Shown here piece after piece: positions 24,758-34,219 of a stretch of 50,767 nt of DNA. This stretch comes from Methylobrevis pamukkalensis (lineage in GTDB: Bacteria; Pseudomonadota; Alphaproteobacteria; Rhizobiales; Pleomorphomonadaceae). The first letter of the stretch is position 1. Each line of letters opens with the position of its first letter. The translations under genes were made by a program, and so were the position numbers. The notes beneath the pieces were generated by a model. It saw only the letters and a list, made by a program, of their open reading frames with translations, made no database searches and was not told where the DNA came from. Location: assembly GCF_001720135.1 (NCBI RefSeq), contig NZ_MCRJ01000013.1, positions 1-50,767 of the forward strand, written 5' to 3'.

Positions 24758-26223
24758 GCACCTTCGAGATCGGCACGCCCGCCGCCGCCCGGGAGGCGGC
24801 ATCCCGCAGCCGGACGCCGGCCGCCACGATGCGGCTGCGGACCAAGATCGTGCTGACGCTGGTGGGGCTTGGCGCCGCGATCTGGCTGCTGCTCGCCACC
24901 GCGCTGGTGTTCAACGCGCGGATCGCCGTGGAGCGCGAGATCAGCGCGTCCTTCGACATCGCCTCCCAGGTGCTCGACGCCCGCAAGCGCGAGGCCGAGC
25001 GGCCCGGCAACACGGCGGAGCGGGTCGAACGCCTGTCCTTTGCCGACGCCGGCGCCCGCCATGTGCGAATCACCGTGCTCGACCCCGACGGGCGGGTCCT
25101 GCCCGCGGCGGCCCCGGCCGAGGGCAGCGTCGAGGATGACGACGACGAGGATGAGAGCGCGCCGCCCGACTGGTTCGTCGCGCTGATCGACGTGGAGCCG
25201 ATCCGCCGCGACCTTGCCGTCGCCCTGCCCGGCGGCGACGTCTACACGCTGGTGCTGGAGAGCAGTTCCTTCGACGAGATCCTCGAGGTCTGGGACGACT
25301 TCCGCCTCGTGATGCCGATCACCATCGCCTACACCTTCGTGCTGGTGGGCGTGTCCTTCATCGCCCTCAACCACATCTTCAGCCGGCTCAGGGTCATCTC
25401 CGACGGTTTGCTGCGCCTGCAGGACGGCGGCGGCAGCGTCCGGCTGCCGGACCCCGGCATCCCGGAACTGCGCCCCTTCACCGACCGCTTCAACGACGTG
25501 GCCTGTGCCCTTTCGCGGCGCGAGGAGGAGAACCAGCAGCTGACCCGCCGGCTGCTGTGGATCCAGGACGCCGAGCGCCAGCAGATCGCCCACGAGCTCC
25601 ACGACGAACTCGGCCCCTACCTGTTCGGCCTCCGGGCGACCATCGACCGCCTCGGCCGGGAGCGCCCCGGCGACGACCGGCTCGGCGCGGATCTCGCCTC
25701 GCTCGCCGACCTCGCGCAGGCGATCCAGACGCGGACGCGGCGGATCATTTCCGACCTGCGGCCGATGTCGCTCGGCGAGGTCAGCGTCGCCGACCTCGTC
25801 GAGGACGGCATCGCCAGCGTGAAGCGGTTTGCCCCGGATGCACGGATCGATCTGGAGGCCGGGACGCTGACCGGCAGCTACGGCGAGGCGATCGATCTCA
25901 CCGTCTACCGCTTCGTGCAGGAGAGCGTGCTCAACGCGATCCGCCATGGCGAGGCGCGGCGGATCACGGTGGCCATCGACGACCGCTTCGACGCCGGCGG
26001 GCGCCGGCTCGCGGTCGTCGTCACCGACGACGGCAGCGGCGTTCCGGCCGAGGCCGTGGCCAAGCCGGGCTATGGCCTGATCGGCCTTGCCGAACGGGTC
26101 GCGGCGCTTGGCGGGGCCTGGATGCCGCCGCACCGGGCGGACGGCCGGACGCGCACGGAGATCCGGCTCCCGGTCGGCGACGACGCGGCGGTGACAAGCA
26201 TGGGAAAGAGCGACGCACGATGA
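24754..26223 (+). CDS. mxaY: Sensor histidine kinase controlling mxa genes (MxaY-like)
   Basis: 489 residues. Two membrane helices (about 30-53 and 186-208) enclose a periplasmic sensor region. A HAMP-like linker, a HisKA_3 domain with AHELHDELGPY (phosphoacceptor His283) and a HATPase_c domain (VQESVLNAIRHGEA, VTDDGSGVP) complete the protein. The periplasmic part has an unbroken acidic run of eight residues (127-134, EDDDDEDE), which might bind a metal ion. The class matches kinases that pair with LuxR-type regulators, and one follows directly with an ATGA overlap (26220-26223). The divergent position next to mxaF equals moxY/mxaY of Paracoccus denitrificans; the symbol rests on class plus position. 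Confidence 0.8.
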   Translation: MSTFEIGTPAAAREAASRSRTPAATMRLRTKIVLTLVGLGAAIWLLLATALVFNARIAVEREISASFDIASQVLDARKREAERPGNTAERVERLSFADAGARHVRITVLDPDGRVLPAAAPAEGSVEDDDDEDESAPPDWFVALIDVEPIRRDLAVALPGGDVYTLVLESSSFDEILEVWDDFRLVMPITIAYTFVLVGVSFIALNHIFSRLRVISDGLLRLQDGGGSVRLPDPGIPELRPFTDRFNDVACALSRREEENQQLTRRLLWIQDAERQQIAHELHDELGPYLFGLRATIDRLGRERPGDDRLGADLASLADLAQAIQTRTRRIISDLRPMSLGEVSVADLVEDGIASVKRFAPDARIDLEAGTLTGSYGEAIDLTVYRFVQESVLNAIRHGEARRITVAIDDRFDAGGRRLAVVVTDDGSGVPAEAVAKPGYGLIGLAERVAALGGAWMPPHRADGRTRTEIRLPVGDDAAVTSMGKSDAR

Positions 26224-26864
26224 CGAAGATCCTGGTCGTCGACGACCATCCGATCGTGCTGCAGGGCTGCCGGCAGATCTTCAGTGAAAGCGGGGCCTGC
26301 GAGGTGCTGACCGCCTCCCGGCCGCTGCAGGCCTTCCGCCTGTGGCGCCGCGAGCGGCCGGACGTGGTGATCGTCGACCTGTCCTTCGACCGCAAGGCCT
26401 TCGCCGGCCTCAGCCTGGTGCGCCGCCTGCGCGCCGCCGACCCGCCCCGGCCGATCCTCGTCTTCAGCATGCACCGCGATCCGAACGTGGTGCGCCGGGC
26501 GCTTGCCGCCGGGGCGACGGGCTATGTCCACAAGGACGCCCCGCCCGGCGAGATCGCCATCGCCTTCGACAGGGTGCGCGCCGGCCAGCGCTACATCGCC
26601 TCCGATCTTGCCATGGAGGTGGCGCTCGCCCCCGAGCGCGCGGCCCGGTCGGCGTTTGCGGACTTCACGCGGCGCGAGCAGGAGATCCTGTCGCTGCTGG
26701 CGGAGGGGCGGTCCTACGGCGAGATCGCCGAGGAACTCGGCGTCAGCTACAAGACGGTGGCCAACGTCTGCTCGACCCTCAAATCCAAGCTCGACGCCGA
26801 CACCCTGCCCGACCTCGTCTACAAGGCGATCCAGCGGTTTTCCGGAACGGCGCGGCGGGCGTGA
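26220..26864 (+). CDS. mxaX: LuxR-type response regulator (MxaX-like)
   Basis: 214 residues. The receiver domain (1-120) has the acidic pair DDH (residues 8-10), phosphoacceptor Asp53 (VIVDLSF) and Lys105 (VHKDAPP). The C-terminal LuxR helix-turn-helix reads LSLLAEGRSYGEIAEELGVS followed by YKTVANVCSTLKSKL. It would be phosphorylated by the upstream kinase and bind as a dimer to the mxaF control region. The gene starts inside the kinase stop (ATGA), so both are made together. It is the last gene of the plus-strand unit and is convergent with the LacI regulator gene. Confidence 0.82.
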   Translation: MTKILVVDDHPIVLQGCRQIFSESGACEVLTASRPLQAFRLWRRERPDVVIVDLSFDRKAFAGLSLVRRLRAADPPRPILVFSMHRDPNVVRRALAAGATGYVHKDAPPGEIAIAFDRVRAGQRYIASDLAMEVALAPERAARSAFADFTRREQEILSLLAEGRSYGEIAEELGVSYKTVANVCSTLKSKLDADTLPDLVYKAIQRFSGTARRA

Positions 26865-26898
26865 GGGCGGGCGAAACGCGACGCCCCGGACCGCCGCC

Positions 26899-27966
26899 CT
26901 ACGCCCCCGCAACCGGCCCGACCGAGTCGCGCAGGACGATCTGGGTCTCGAATTCGGTTCGGGCCGGCATGGCGGTGTCGATGCCGGAGAGGTTGAGCAG
27001 CCAGCGGGCGGCGGCGGCGCCCATTTCCCGTCCCGGCTGGGCGACCGTGGTCAGTGCCGGGTCGAGGAAGGCCGACGACGGGATGTCGTCGAAGCCGGTG
27101 ACGCTGAGGTCGCGCGGGATCGACAGGCCGGCCTCGCGGCAGTAGCGGATCACGCCCATGGCCATCAGGTCGTTGGCGCAGAGGATCGCGGTCGGCCGCT
27201 CCCCGGCCGGCGCCGCGCCGAGCAGGCGGCTGGCGGCGGCATAGCCCGAAGCCTCCTCGTAGTCGCCCTCGAACACCACTGCCCCGTCCGGATCGAGCCC
27301 GCCTCCGGCGAGCGCCTCGCGAAAGCCCGCAAGGCGCTGCTCGCTGGTCCACAGGCGCGGCGGGCCGCTGACGATGGCGATGCGGCGATGGCCGGCGGCG
27401 ATGACATGGGCGGCAACGCCGCGCGCGCCGAGCCGGTTGGTGGCGGCGACGAAGGGCACGTCGACGCCGGGCAGCCGTTCGTCGACGAACACCACCGCGC
27501 CCTTGCGCGCCAGTTCCATCAGCGACGCGCTCGGCATGCCGGTGCCCGACAGGTAGACGACGCCGTCGAGCCGCTGGGTGCGCAGCACCTTGGCGTAATA
27601 TTCCTCCTGCTCCGGCCGGGCGCCGGTCATGCACAGGACGAGCAGCACGTCGCGGCCGACCAGCGCGGTCTGGATGCCCTCGGCCACGGCGGCAAAGAAG
27701 GGATTGCCGAGATCGGGCACGATGAAGCCGATCGACGAGATCCGGCCACGCTTGAGGCTGCGCGCCGAATTGTTGGGCTCGAAGCCCAGTTCGGTGATGA
27801 TCCGCTGCACATGGCGCCGGGTGTCGGCGGCCACCACGGCGCTGTCGTTGAGGACGGCGCTGACGGTGCCGATCGACACGCCGGCCGACTGGGCGACGTC
27901 GCGGATCGTCAGCCGCCGCGCCGGCCGGGCCCGTGCGGGCGCCGGGATCGTCTCGTCGTCGCTCAT
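26899..27966 (-). CDS. LacI-family transcriptional regulator
   Basis: 355 residues. The N-terminal LacI helix-turn-helix and hinge (about 17-70) contains LTIRDVAQSAGVSIGTVSAV and ELGFEPNNSARSLKRGR. A periplasmic-binding-like effector domain follows, with the family core ISSIGFIVPDLGNPFFAAVA and SVTGFDDIPSSAFLDPALTT. It is the last gene of the minus operon and its start overlaps the corrected stop of the permease gene by ATGA (27963-27966). Three dyads of the LacI type lie in the divergent region at 31400-31555 and are the likely binding sites, so it probably controls both operons. The inducer is unknown. Confidence 0.9.
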   Translation of the reverse strand: MSDDETIPAPARARPARRLTIRDVAQSAGVSIGTVSAVLNDSAVVAADTRRHVQRIITELGFEPNNSARSLKRGRISSIGFIVPDLGNPFFAAVAEGIQTALVGRDVLLVLCMTGARPEQEEYYAKVLRTQRLDGVVYLSGTGMPSASLMELARKGAVVFVDERLPGVDVPFVAATNRLGARGVAAHVIAAGHRRIAIVSGPPRLWTSEQRLAGFREALAGGGLDPDGAVVFEGDYEEASGYAAASRLLGAAPAGERPTAILCANDLMAMGVIRYCREAGLSIPRDLSVTGFDDIPSSAFLDPALTTVAQPGREMGAAAARWLLNLSGIDTAMPARTEFETQIVLRDSVGPVAGA

Positions 27967-28796
27967 CCTTCGGTCGGTGTCCGGGCGGCCGCGGTCTCCC
28001 GCCAGTAGGAGCGCGACCAGCGCCGCGCCTCGGGGAGGACTTCCAGGGTGTCATCAGGTGTTCCGACAGAACGACGAGCAGGAAGGCGGCGACGCCGAGA
28101 CCGGCGAGGAAGATGATCGCCGAGAAGGTGCCGGCCGTGTTGAGGCGAGAATTCGCCTGCAGAAGATAGGCCCCGAGCCCGCCGCTTGTCGAGGCGGTCC
28201 ATTCGCCGATCACCGCGCCGGTGACGGAGAAGGTGGCCGACAGTTTCAGCGCCGAGAACAGCGGCGTGTAGGTCGCCGGCAGCTTGACCAGCCGGAAGAT
28301 GGCAAGGCGCCCGCCGCCCATGGACCGGGCAAGATTGAGCATGTCGCGGTCGACCGAGGCGAGGCCGTCGAGCACGTTGACCACCACGGGGAAGAACACC
28401 ACCAGCCCGACGATCACCAGCTTGGGCGCAAGGCCGAAGCCGAGCCAGATCGTCAGCGCCGCCGAGATGGCGATGATCGGCACGGCCTGGCTGGCGATCA
28501 GGATCGGATAGAGCACGCCGCGCACCACCGAGGACGCGTCCATCAGCACCGCGAACAGGAAGCCGGCGCCGGCGCCGAGGATGAAGCCGAGGATGAACTC
28601 CACGAAGGTGATGCGCAGGCCGGTGACGAGCGTCTGCCAGTCGGCGGCGATCGCGGCGAAGGTGCGCGCCGGCGAGGGCATCACATAGGCGGGGATGGCG
28701 AAATACCAGACCGAGAAGGCCCAGGTCGCCAGCACGACGATCACGGCGGCGACCGGGCCGAGGACGCCGAGCAGCAGGCGGCGGCGGCGGGAGAGG

Positions 28797-28807
<11 letters not shown>
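27963..28807 (-). CDS. ABC transporter permease (SsuC/ThiX type), C-terminal frameshift
   Basis: Restored length about 281 residues. Six membrane helices are arranged as in taurine/nitrate/pyrimidine-type permeases, with the coupling loop LARSMGGGRLAIFRLVKLPA near residues 175-195. The frame runs on past LLVVLSEHL without a stop through the LacI gene, which is implausible. Adding one G near 28054/28055 gives HLDDTLEVLPEARRWSRSYW and a stop at 27963 that overlaps the LacI start. I therefore infer a one-base error, less certainly than in the other cases. The start at 28807 overlaps the ATPase gene end by 11 bases. Confidence 0.8.
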
Positions 28808-29579
<772 letters not shown>

Positions 29580-29599
29580 CGCGGGTTCCTTTGATGTTG

Positions 29600-30310
29600 T
29601 CAGACCACGACGCAGGCGTCGCGGCCGAACCAGACGAGATCCTCGACCTTGACGGCGATGCCGCCGCGGGCGGCGAAGGGCTCGATCGCCCAGGCGCCCC
29701 ACATCGGCGTGGCGTTGCCCGCATCGATGAAGCCGCCGAGATAGGCCGCGCCCGGCGACAGGCCGTGGCCGATGTTGGCGAGAAGGTCGAGCAGTTCGAA
29801 GCCCTCGGCCGCCAGCCGGGCGCTGGCGATCCCGAACAGGTCGCAGGCCGGCATGCCGGGCCGGCAGGCGGCCAGCACCTCGCGGTGGATCGCCTCCAGA
29901 TCGGCGAGCGCGGCGACGGCGTCCGGATGGTCGCCGATCACCCGGCAGCGGGTGCAGTCGCCCCAGAAGCCGTCGGCGGTGACCGGGTGGATGTCGATCA
30001 TCACCACATCGCGCTCCGCCACCGCCAGATCGGTCGGCGGATGGGTCGGAAAGCAGATATGCGCGTTGGCGCCGACGCCGACGTTGGTGATCGTCCAGAC
30101 ATGCTGGATGCCGGCGGCACGCAGATGGGCGCCGGCGGCCGCCTCGATCGCCTGTTCGGTGACGCCGGGGGCTGCCGCCGCAAGGCCGGCCGCGGCCGCC
30201 GACCGTGCGAGGGCCTGCGCCGCCACCAGACCGGGCGGCGGCGCGGGGGAGACGTCCGGCCCGGGACGATAGGTCCAGGCCGGAACGAGGCGGGACGCCG
30301 GATCGGCCAT
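29600..30310 (-). CDS. M24-family metallopeptidase
   Basis: 236 residues comprising only the pita-bread catalytic domain. All five metal ligands of the family can be matched: Asp in VVMIDIHP, Asp in WGDCTRC, His in NIGHGL, Glu in WAIEPF and Glu in AVKVEDLVW. It lacks the N-terminal domain of creatinase and Xaa-Pro aminopeptidase, so it is close in size to methionine aminopeptidases, but it is not the housekeeping enzyme judging by context. It lies between a binding-protein gene and its ATPase gene in one operon. This suggests it acts on the imported compound, perhaps cleaving a peptide-like or ureide bond. Confidence 0.87.
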   Translation of the reverse strand: MADPASRLVPAWTYRPGPDVSPAPPPGLVAAQALARSAAAAGLAAAAPGVTEQAIEAAAGAHLRAAGIQHVWTITNVGVGANAHICFPTHPPTDLAVAERDVVMIDIHPVTADGFWGDCTRCRVIGDHPDAVAALADLEAIHREVLAACRPGMPACDLFGIASARLAAEGFELLDLLANIGHGLSPGAAYLGGFIDAGNATPMWGAWAIEPFAARGGIAVKVEDLVWFGRDACVVV

Positions 30311-30318
30311 CGCCTGGC

Positions 30319-31359
30319 TCACTTCGGCAGGTAGTCGTTGGTGTAGAGGCTGGTCGCCTCCGGCACGGCCTTGACGATGCCGAGTTCGCCCACCGCGGCC
30401 AGCAGCGCGCTCCAGTCGGCGTCGCTCATCACCATCAGGTCGGCGCCGGGGGTGCCGAACAGCGGAATGGTGTCCGCCCACTGGGTGGAGATGAACTTCG
30501 GATCATAGGCCTTGGCGTAGGCCGCGGCGAAGGCGGCGGTGCCCTCATCCGGGTTGGCGATGGCGTAGACGATGCTCTTCTGCGTGGCGCGCAGGAAGCC
30601 CCTGGCCAGCTCCGGATTGGCGGCGAGCCAGTCGGTGTTGGCGGCCAGCATGAAGATCGGGGTGTTGGGCACGCCGTGGTCGATGGCGGGCAGGAATTCC
30701 GCCTTCTGTTCGCCGGCGACCTGGATGCCGGTGCCCTCGGCATTGGTGATGCCGGTGATGGCGTCGACCCGGTCCTGCAGGAGAAGCGGCACGGTGTCGT
30801 CGGCGGCGGTGACGAGGGTGAGGTCGGTCGGGGCGAGGCCGACGCTCTTCAGCATGATCGAGAGCTGGGCCATGCTCCAGGCGTCGTTGTAGATGCCGAC
30901 CGACTTGCCCTTTAGCCCGGCAAGATCGACCGGCTTGCCGGCCTTGCTGAGCAGACCCCAGTTGTTGCTGCGGCCATAGCGGCCGATGGCGATCACGGGG
31001 GCTTCCTGCTCCTTGGCGAAGATCACGTCCATCACCGTGGTGAAGGCGACGTCGGCGCTGGCGGTGCCGAGGAACTTCATCGTGTCGGCGACGGTCGGCG
31101 GGGCGATGATCTCCAGATCGATGCCCTCCTCCGCGTAGAAGCCCTTTTCCTTGCCGAGGATCCACGGGATCCAGAAGCCGTCGGCGACCGGCCACTCCTG
31201 GACGAAGGTCACCTTGGTGGCGGCCGACGCCGGGGTGGCCGCGAACGGCGCGCCGAGGCCGAGCGCGGCGGCGGCGAGCCCGGCCGCAAGGCCGAAGGTC
31301 GCCATCCGGCGGGATGGGCGGAAAAACGAGGAGGCGGAGCTGCGGCGATCGAGGGTCAT
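30319..31359 (-). CDS. THI5/NMT1-type ABC transporter substrate-binding protein
   Basis: 346 residues. A long signal region (hydrophobic core about 22-40, cleavage near ASA-A47) is followed by the NMT1-like pyrimidine-family fold. Matching blocks are FVQEWPVADGFWIPWILGKE, KGFYAEEGIDLEIIAP and LKGKSVGIYNDAWSMAQLSI. Members bind thiamine precursors, formylaminopyrimidine, taurine, nitrate-like or aromatic ligands. It is the first gene of the minus operon; the LacI operator region lies upstream. The neighbouring permease, ATPase and M24 peptidase form its system. The ligand is not identifiable from the sequence. Confidence 0.9.
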   Translation of the reverse strand: MTLDRRSSASSFFRPSRRMATFGLAAGLAAAALGLGAPFAATPASAATKVTFVQEWPVADGFWIPWILGKEKGFYAEEGIDLEIIAPPTVADTMKFLGTASADVAFTTVMDVIFAKEQEAPVIAIGRYGRSNNWGLLSKAGKPVDLAGLKGKSVGIYNDAWSMAQLSIMLKSVGLAPTDLTLVTAADDTVPLLLQDRVDAITGITNAEGTGIQVAGEQKAEFLPAIDHGVPNTPIFMLAANTDWLAANPELARGFLRATQKSIVYAIANPDEGTAAFAAAYAKAYDPKFISTQWADTIPLFGTPGADLMVMSDADWSALLAAVGELGIVKAVPEATSLYTNDYLPK

Positions 31360-31688
31360 GTCGGGTCCCCTTCATTACGCCGGCGGACTGGCCCGCCGAG
31401 CGGTGTTGCACAATGATTGAACCATTTCAATTTTTCCGACAAGCGGCAATCTTGCGCATTTTGCGCTGCAAAAAGGGGCAATATGTCGAAAACTTCGGCT
31501 TGATGATCGAAACGGTTCGAGTCTAAGCTGGCCGTAGATCGAAACGGTTCAGGCGCCGATCCGGCGCAAGCAGACCGCAGAAGGCACGGCTTGGCCGAGG
31601 CTCGACGGGTCGCCTCCGGCCAGAGGCCGGTGATGACGATCCGCCGACGCATCCCCCGATGACGGGCCAGCAAGACAAGGAGCAGACG
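31360..31688. promoter_or_regulatory. Divergent control region with LacI-type operators
   Basis: About 330 bases between divergent operons, locally AT-rich. It has three 14-bp dyads of the form TYGAA-N4-TTCRA or close to it: TTGAACCATTTCAA (31417-31430), TCGAAACGGTTCGA (31507-31520) and TCGAAACGGTTCAG (31539-31552). The last two are 32 bp apart, about three helical turns. A fourth, weaker match with a 3-bp centre lies at 31486-31498. These fit the GAAACGNTTC core of LacI-family operators, and the LacI regulator is encoded in the minus operon. Confidence 0.72.
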
Positions 31689-32462
31689 GTGACCAAGAAG
31701 AAAGTGCTGCTGGTCGGCGAGACCTGGATGAGTTCGGCGACCCATTACAAGGGGTTCGACCAGTTCGGCAGCGTGACCTTCCATTCGGGCGCCGGCCCCC
31801 TGCTGAAGCTGCTCGCCGACAGCGACTATGCGGTGGAGCACATGGCCGCCCATGTGGCGGTCGAGGCGCTGCCCTTCACCCTCGACGGCCTGTCCGAGTA
31901 TGACGCGATCCTGCTCTCCGACGTCGGCGCCAACTCGCTGCTGCTGCATCCGGACGTCTGGCTGCACGGCAAGCCGGTGCCGAACCGCCTCAAGCTGCTG
32001 CGCGACTACGCCGCCACCGGCGGCGGTCTGGCCATGTTCGGCGGCTATTTCAGCTTCCAGGGCATCGACGGCAAGGCGCGCTGGGCCCGCACGGCCGTGG
32101 AGGCCGCGCTGCCGGTCGAATGCCTGCCGTATGACGACCGGCTCGAGATCCCCGAGGGTTTCACCGCGAAGGTGCTGAAGCCGGAGCATCCGGTGGTCGC
32201 GGGCCTCGGCACCGACTGGCCGCTGCTGCTGGGTGCCAACGAGGTGCGGATCAAGGCCGGCCCCGACGTGGAGCTGATCGCCGCGCTGCCCGACGACGAA
32301 GGCGGCCATCCGCTGCTGGTCACCGGCCGTCATGGCCTCGGTCGCACGCTGGTCTGGACCTCGGACATCGGCCCGCACTGGCTGCCGAACGACTTCGTGG
32401 CCTGGCCGGGCTTCCGCCAGCTCGTGATCCAGATGCTGGACTGGCTGACCGCCCGCGACTGA
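31689..32462 (+). CDS. Glutamine amidotransferase-like protein (PF07090-type)
   Basis: 257 residues. The start VTKKKVLLVGETWMSSATHY and the central AILLSDVGANSLLLHP and GGGLAMFGGYFSFQGI fit the GATase1-like family of cytoplasmic proteins (formerly DUF1355). There is no obvious Cys nucleophile in the usual nucleophile-elbow position, so it may be non-catalytic or bind sugar- or amine-like ligands. I chose the GTG at 31689 because AAGGAG lies 6 bases before it; an ATG at 31659 is in frame but has no ribosome-binding site. It is the first gene of the plus operon, upstream of the nitrilase and ABC genes. Its role in the pathway is unknown. Confidence 0.8.
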   Translation: MTKKKVLLVGETWMSSATHYKGFDQFGSVTFHSGAGPLLKLLADSDYAVEHMAAHVAVEALPFTLDGLSEYDAILLSDVGANSLLLHPDVWLHGKPVPNRLKLLRDYAATGGGLAMFGGYFSFQGIDGKARWARTAVEAALPVECLPYDDRLEIPEGFTAKVLKPEHPVVAGLGTDWPLLLGANEVRIKAGPDVELIAALPDDEGGHPLLVTGRHGLGRTLVWTSDIGPHWLPNDFVAWPGFRQLVIQMLDWLTARD

Positions 32463-32498
32463 CGCGCATCTCCCGCCCGCCGACGAGGATCCGAGCCG

Positions 32499-33371
32499 AT
32501 GAAGCCTGCCGAAGCCCCCGTCACGGTCGCCGCGATCCAGATGGAGCCGCGGATCGGCGAGACGGCCGCCAATGTCGCCCGCGGCCTCGAACTGATCGAG
32601 GAGGCGGCCGCCGCCGGGGCACAACTGATCGTGCTGCCGGAGCTGTGCAACACCGGCTACGTGTTCCAGACCCGGGCCGAAGCCCGGGCGCTGGCCGAGC
32701 CGGTGCCGGAGGGGCCGAGCACCGCCGCGTGGATGGCCGCAGCGGCCCGGCTCGGCGTCCACATCGTCGCCGGCATCACCGAGCGCGACGGCGAGAAGCT
32801 GTTCAATTCGGCGGTGATCGTCGGTCCCGGCGGCCTGATCGGCCGTTATCGCAAGGTTCACCTCTGGGGGGACGAGGCGCTCTACTTCACGCCCGGCGAC
32901 CTCGGCTTTCCGGTGTTCGAGACCCCGCTCGGCCGGCTCGGCTGCCACATCTGCTACGACTGCTGGTTTCCCGAGAGCTTCCGGCTCGCCGCGCTGCAGG
33001 GCGCCGAAATCATGTGCGTGCCGACCAACTGGGTGCCGATCCCCGGCCAGGACCCGACGCGCGAGGCGATGGCCAACATCATCGTCATGGGCGCCGCCCA
33101 CAGCAATTCCGTGTTCGTGGTCGCCGCCGACCGGGTCGGCACCGAACGCGGCCAGCCCTTCATCGGCCAGAGCCTGATCGTCGCCCAGACCGGCTGGCCG
33201 GTGGCAGGGCCGGCAAGCCCCGACCGCGAGGAGATCCTGCTCGCCATGATCAACGTGGCCGAGGCCCGGCGGCGGCGCAACTGGAACGATTTCAACCAGG
33301 TGCTGCGCGACCGGCGCACCGACGTCTACGACGAGATGCTGGGCACGGGCGTCCGGCCCGGCTGGTACTGA
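32499..33371 (+). CDS. Nitrilase-superfamily amidohydrolase (carbamoylase-like)
   Basis: 290 residues. The catalytic triad of the carbon-nitrogen hydrolase family is complete: Glu48 (VLPELCNTGY), Lys119 (RYRKVHLW) and Cys152 (HICYDCWFPE). The GYVF after the Glu and the CYDxxFPE motif resemble N-carbamoylputrescine amidase and N-carbamoyl-D-amino-acid hydrolase relatives. It probably removes ammonia, with or without carbon dioxide, from an amide or carbamoyl group in the cytoplasm. It is encoded 36 bases after the GATase-like gene and 46 bases before the ABC ATPase gene, so it is likely to act on the imported substrate. The exact substrate is not predictable. Confidence 0.9.
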   Translation: MKPAEAPVTVAAIQMEPRIGETAANVARGLELIEEAAAAGAQLIVLPELCNTGYVFQTRAEARALAEPVPEGPSTAAWMAAAARLGVHIVAGITERDGEKLFNSAVIVGPGGLIGRYRKVHLWGDEALYFTPGDLGFPVFETPLGRLGCHICYDCWFPESFRLAALQGAEIMCVPTNWVPIPGQDPTREAMANIIVMGAAHSNSVFVVAADRVGTERGQPFIGQSLIVAQTGWPVAGPASPDREEILLAMINVAEARRRRNWNDFNQVLRDRRTDVYDEMLGTGVRPGWY

Positions 33372-33417
33372 CCGGGCACGGACAGATCCGGACCGGCAAC
33401 AGGAGCTTTGAGGGACC

Positions 33418-34188
33418 ATGCCGACACCGCTGCTCGAGGCCAGGGGCCTCACCAAGCGCTTCGGCGCGCTGACCGCCCTGTCCGGCGTCGATCTCGACGT
33501 GAATGCCGGCGAGGTGCTGGCGCTGCTCGGCGACAACGGCGCGGGCAAGTCCACCTTCATCAAGGTGCTGGCCGGCGCCCATGCCCCGACCGAGGGCACG
33601 CTGACGATCGGCGGCACGCCCGTCGCCTTCGCCTCGCCTCAGGATGCCGCGAACGTCGGCATCGCCACGATCTTCCAGGAGCTGGCGCTGTCGGAGAATC
33701 TCTCGATTGCCGAGAACGTGTTTCTCGGCCGCGAGATCGTGCGCCGGGTCGCCGGGGTGCCCTTCCTGCGTCGCCGCGAGATGAAGGACGTCGTCGGGCG
33801 CCTGCTCGACGAACTCGACGCCCATATCTCCGATCCGGACGCCCCCGTCGGCAGCCTGTCGGGCGGCCAGCGCCAGGCGGTGGCGATCTGCCGCGCGCTC
33901 TATCTCGACGCCCGGCTGGTGATCATGGACGAGCCGACCGCGGCACTCGCCGTCGCCGAGACGCGCAAGGTGCTCGACCTGACGCGGCGGCTTGCCGACC
34001 GCGGCTGCGCCGTCCTCCTGATCAGCCACAACATCGCCGACGTCTTCGAGGTCTCCGACCGCATGGCCGTGTTCCGCCGTGGCCGCAAGGTCGCCGAACG
34101 CCGCCGCGACGCGACCGACCCCGAGGAGATCGTCTCCCTGATCACGGGTGCCCATCCGGACGTGCGGGCACTCGACAAACAGCAATGA
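33418..34188 (+). CDS. Ribose-type ABC transporter ATP-binding protein (single domain)
   Basis: 256 residues with one ABC domain: Walker A GDNGAGKST, signature LSGGQRQAVAI, Walker B LVIMDEPTAAL and H-loop ISHNIADVFEVSDR. It resembles half of RbsA, the layout of the fructose-type FrcA subunits of rhizobia, so two copies would be used. It belongs with the binding protein and two permeases that follow. The ATG at 33418 follows a GGAGCTTTGAGGGACC region with good ribosome-binding potential. Such transporters import sugars, but also nucleosides, autoinducer-2 and polyols. Confidence 0.92.
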   Translation: MPTPLLEARGLTKRFGALTALSGVDLDVNAGEVLALLGDNGAGKSTFIKVLAGAHAPTEGTLTIGGTPVAFASPQDAANVGIATIFQELALSENLSIAENVFLGREIVRRVAGVPFLRRREMKDVVGRLLDELDAHISDPDAPVGSLSGGQRQAVAICRALYLDARLVIMDEPTAALAVAETRKVLDLTRRLADRGCAVLLISHNIADVFEVSDRMAVFRRGRKVAERRRDATDPEEIVSLITGAHPDVRALDKQQ

Positions 34189-34219
34189 CGGCACGTCCAA
34201 CCAGAACGGGAACTCGACC

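Noticed and set aside
31356-33617. 753-codon open frame on the minus strand
   Set aside because: It lies opposite the GATase-like and nitrilase genes, which have complete motifs; the frame shows no domain.
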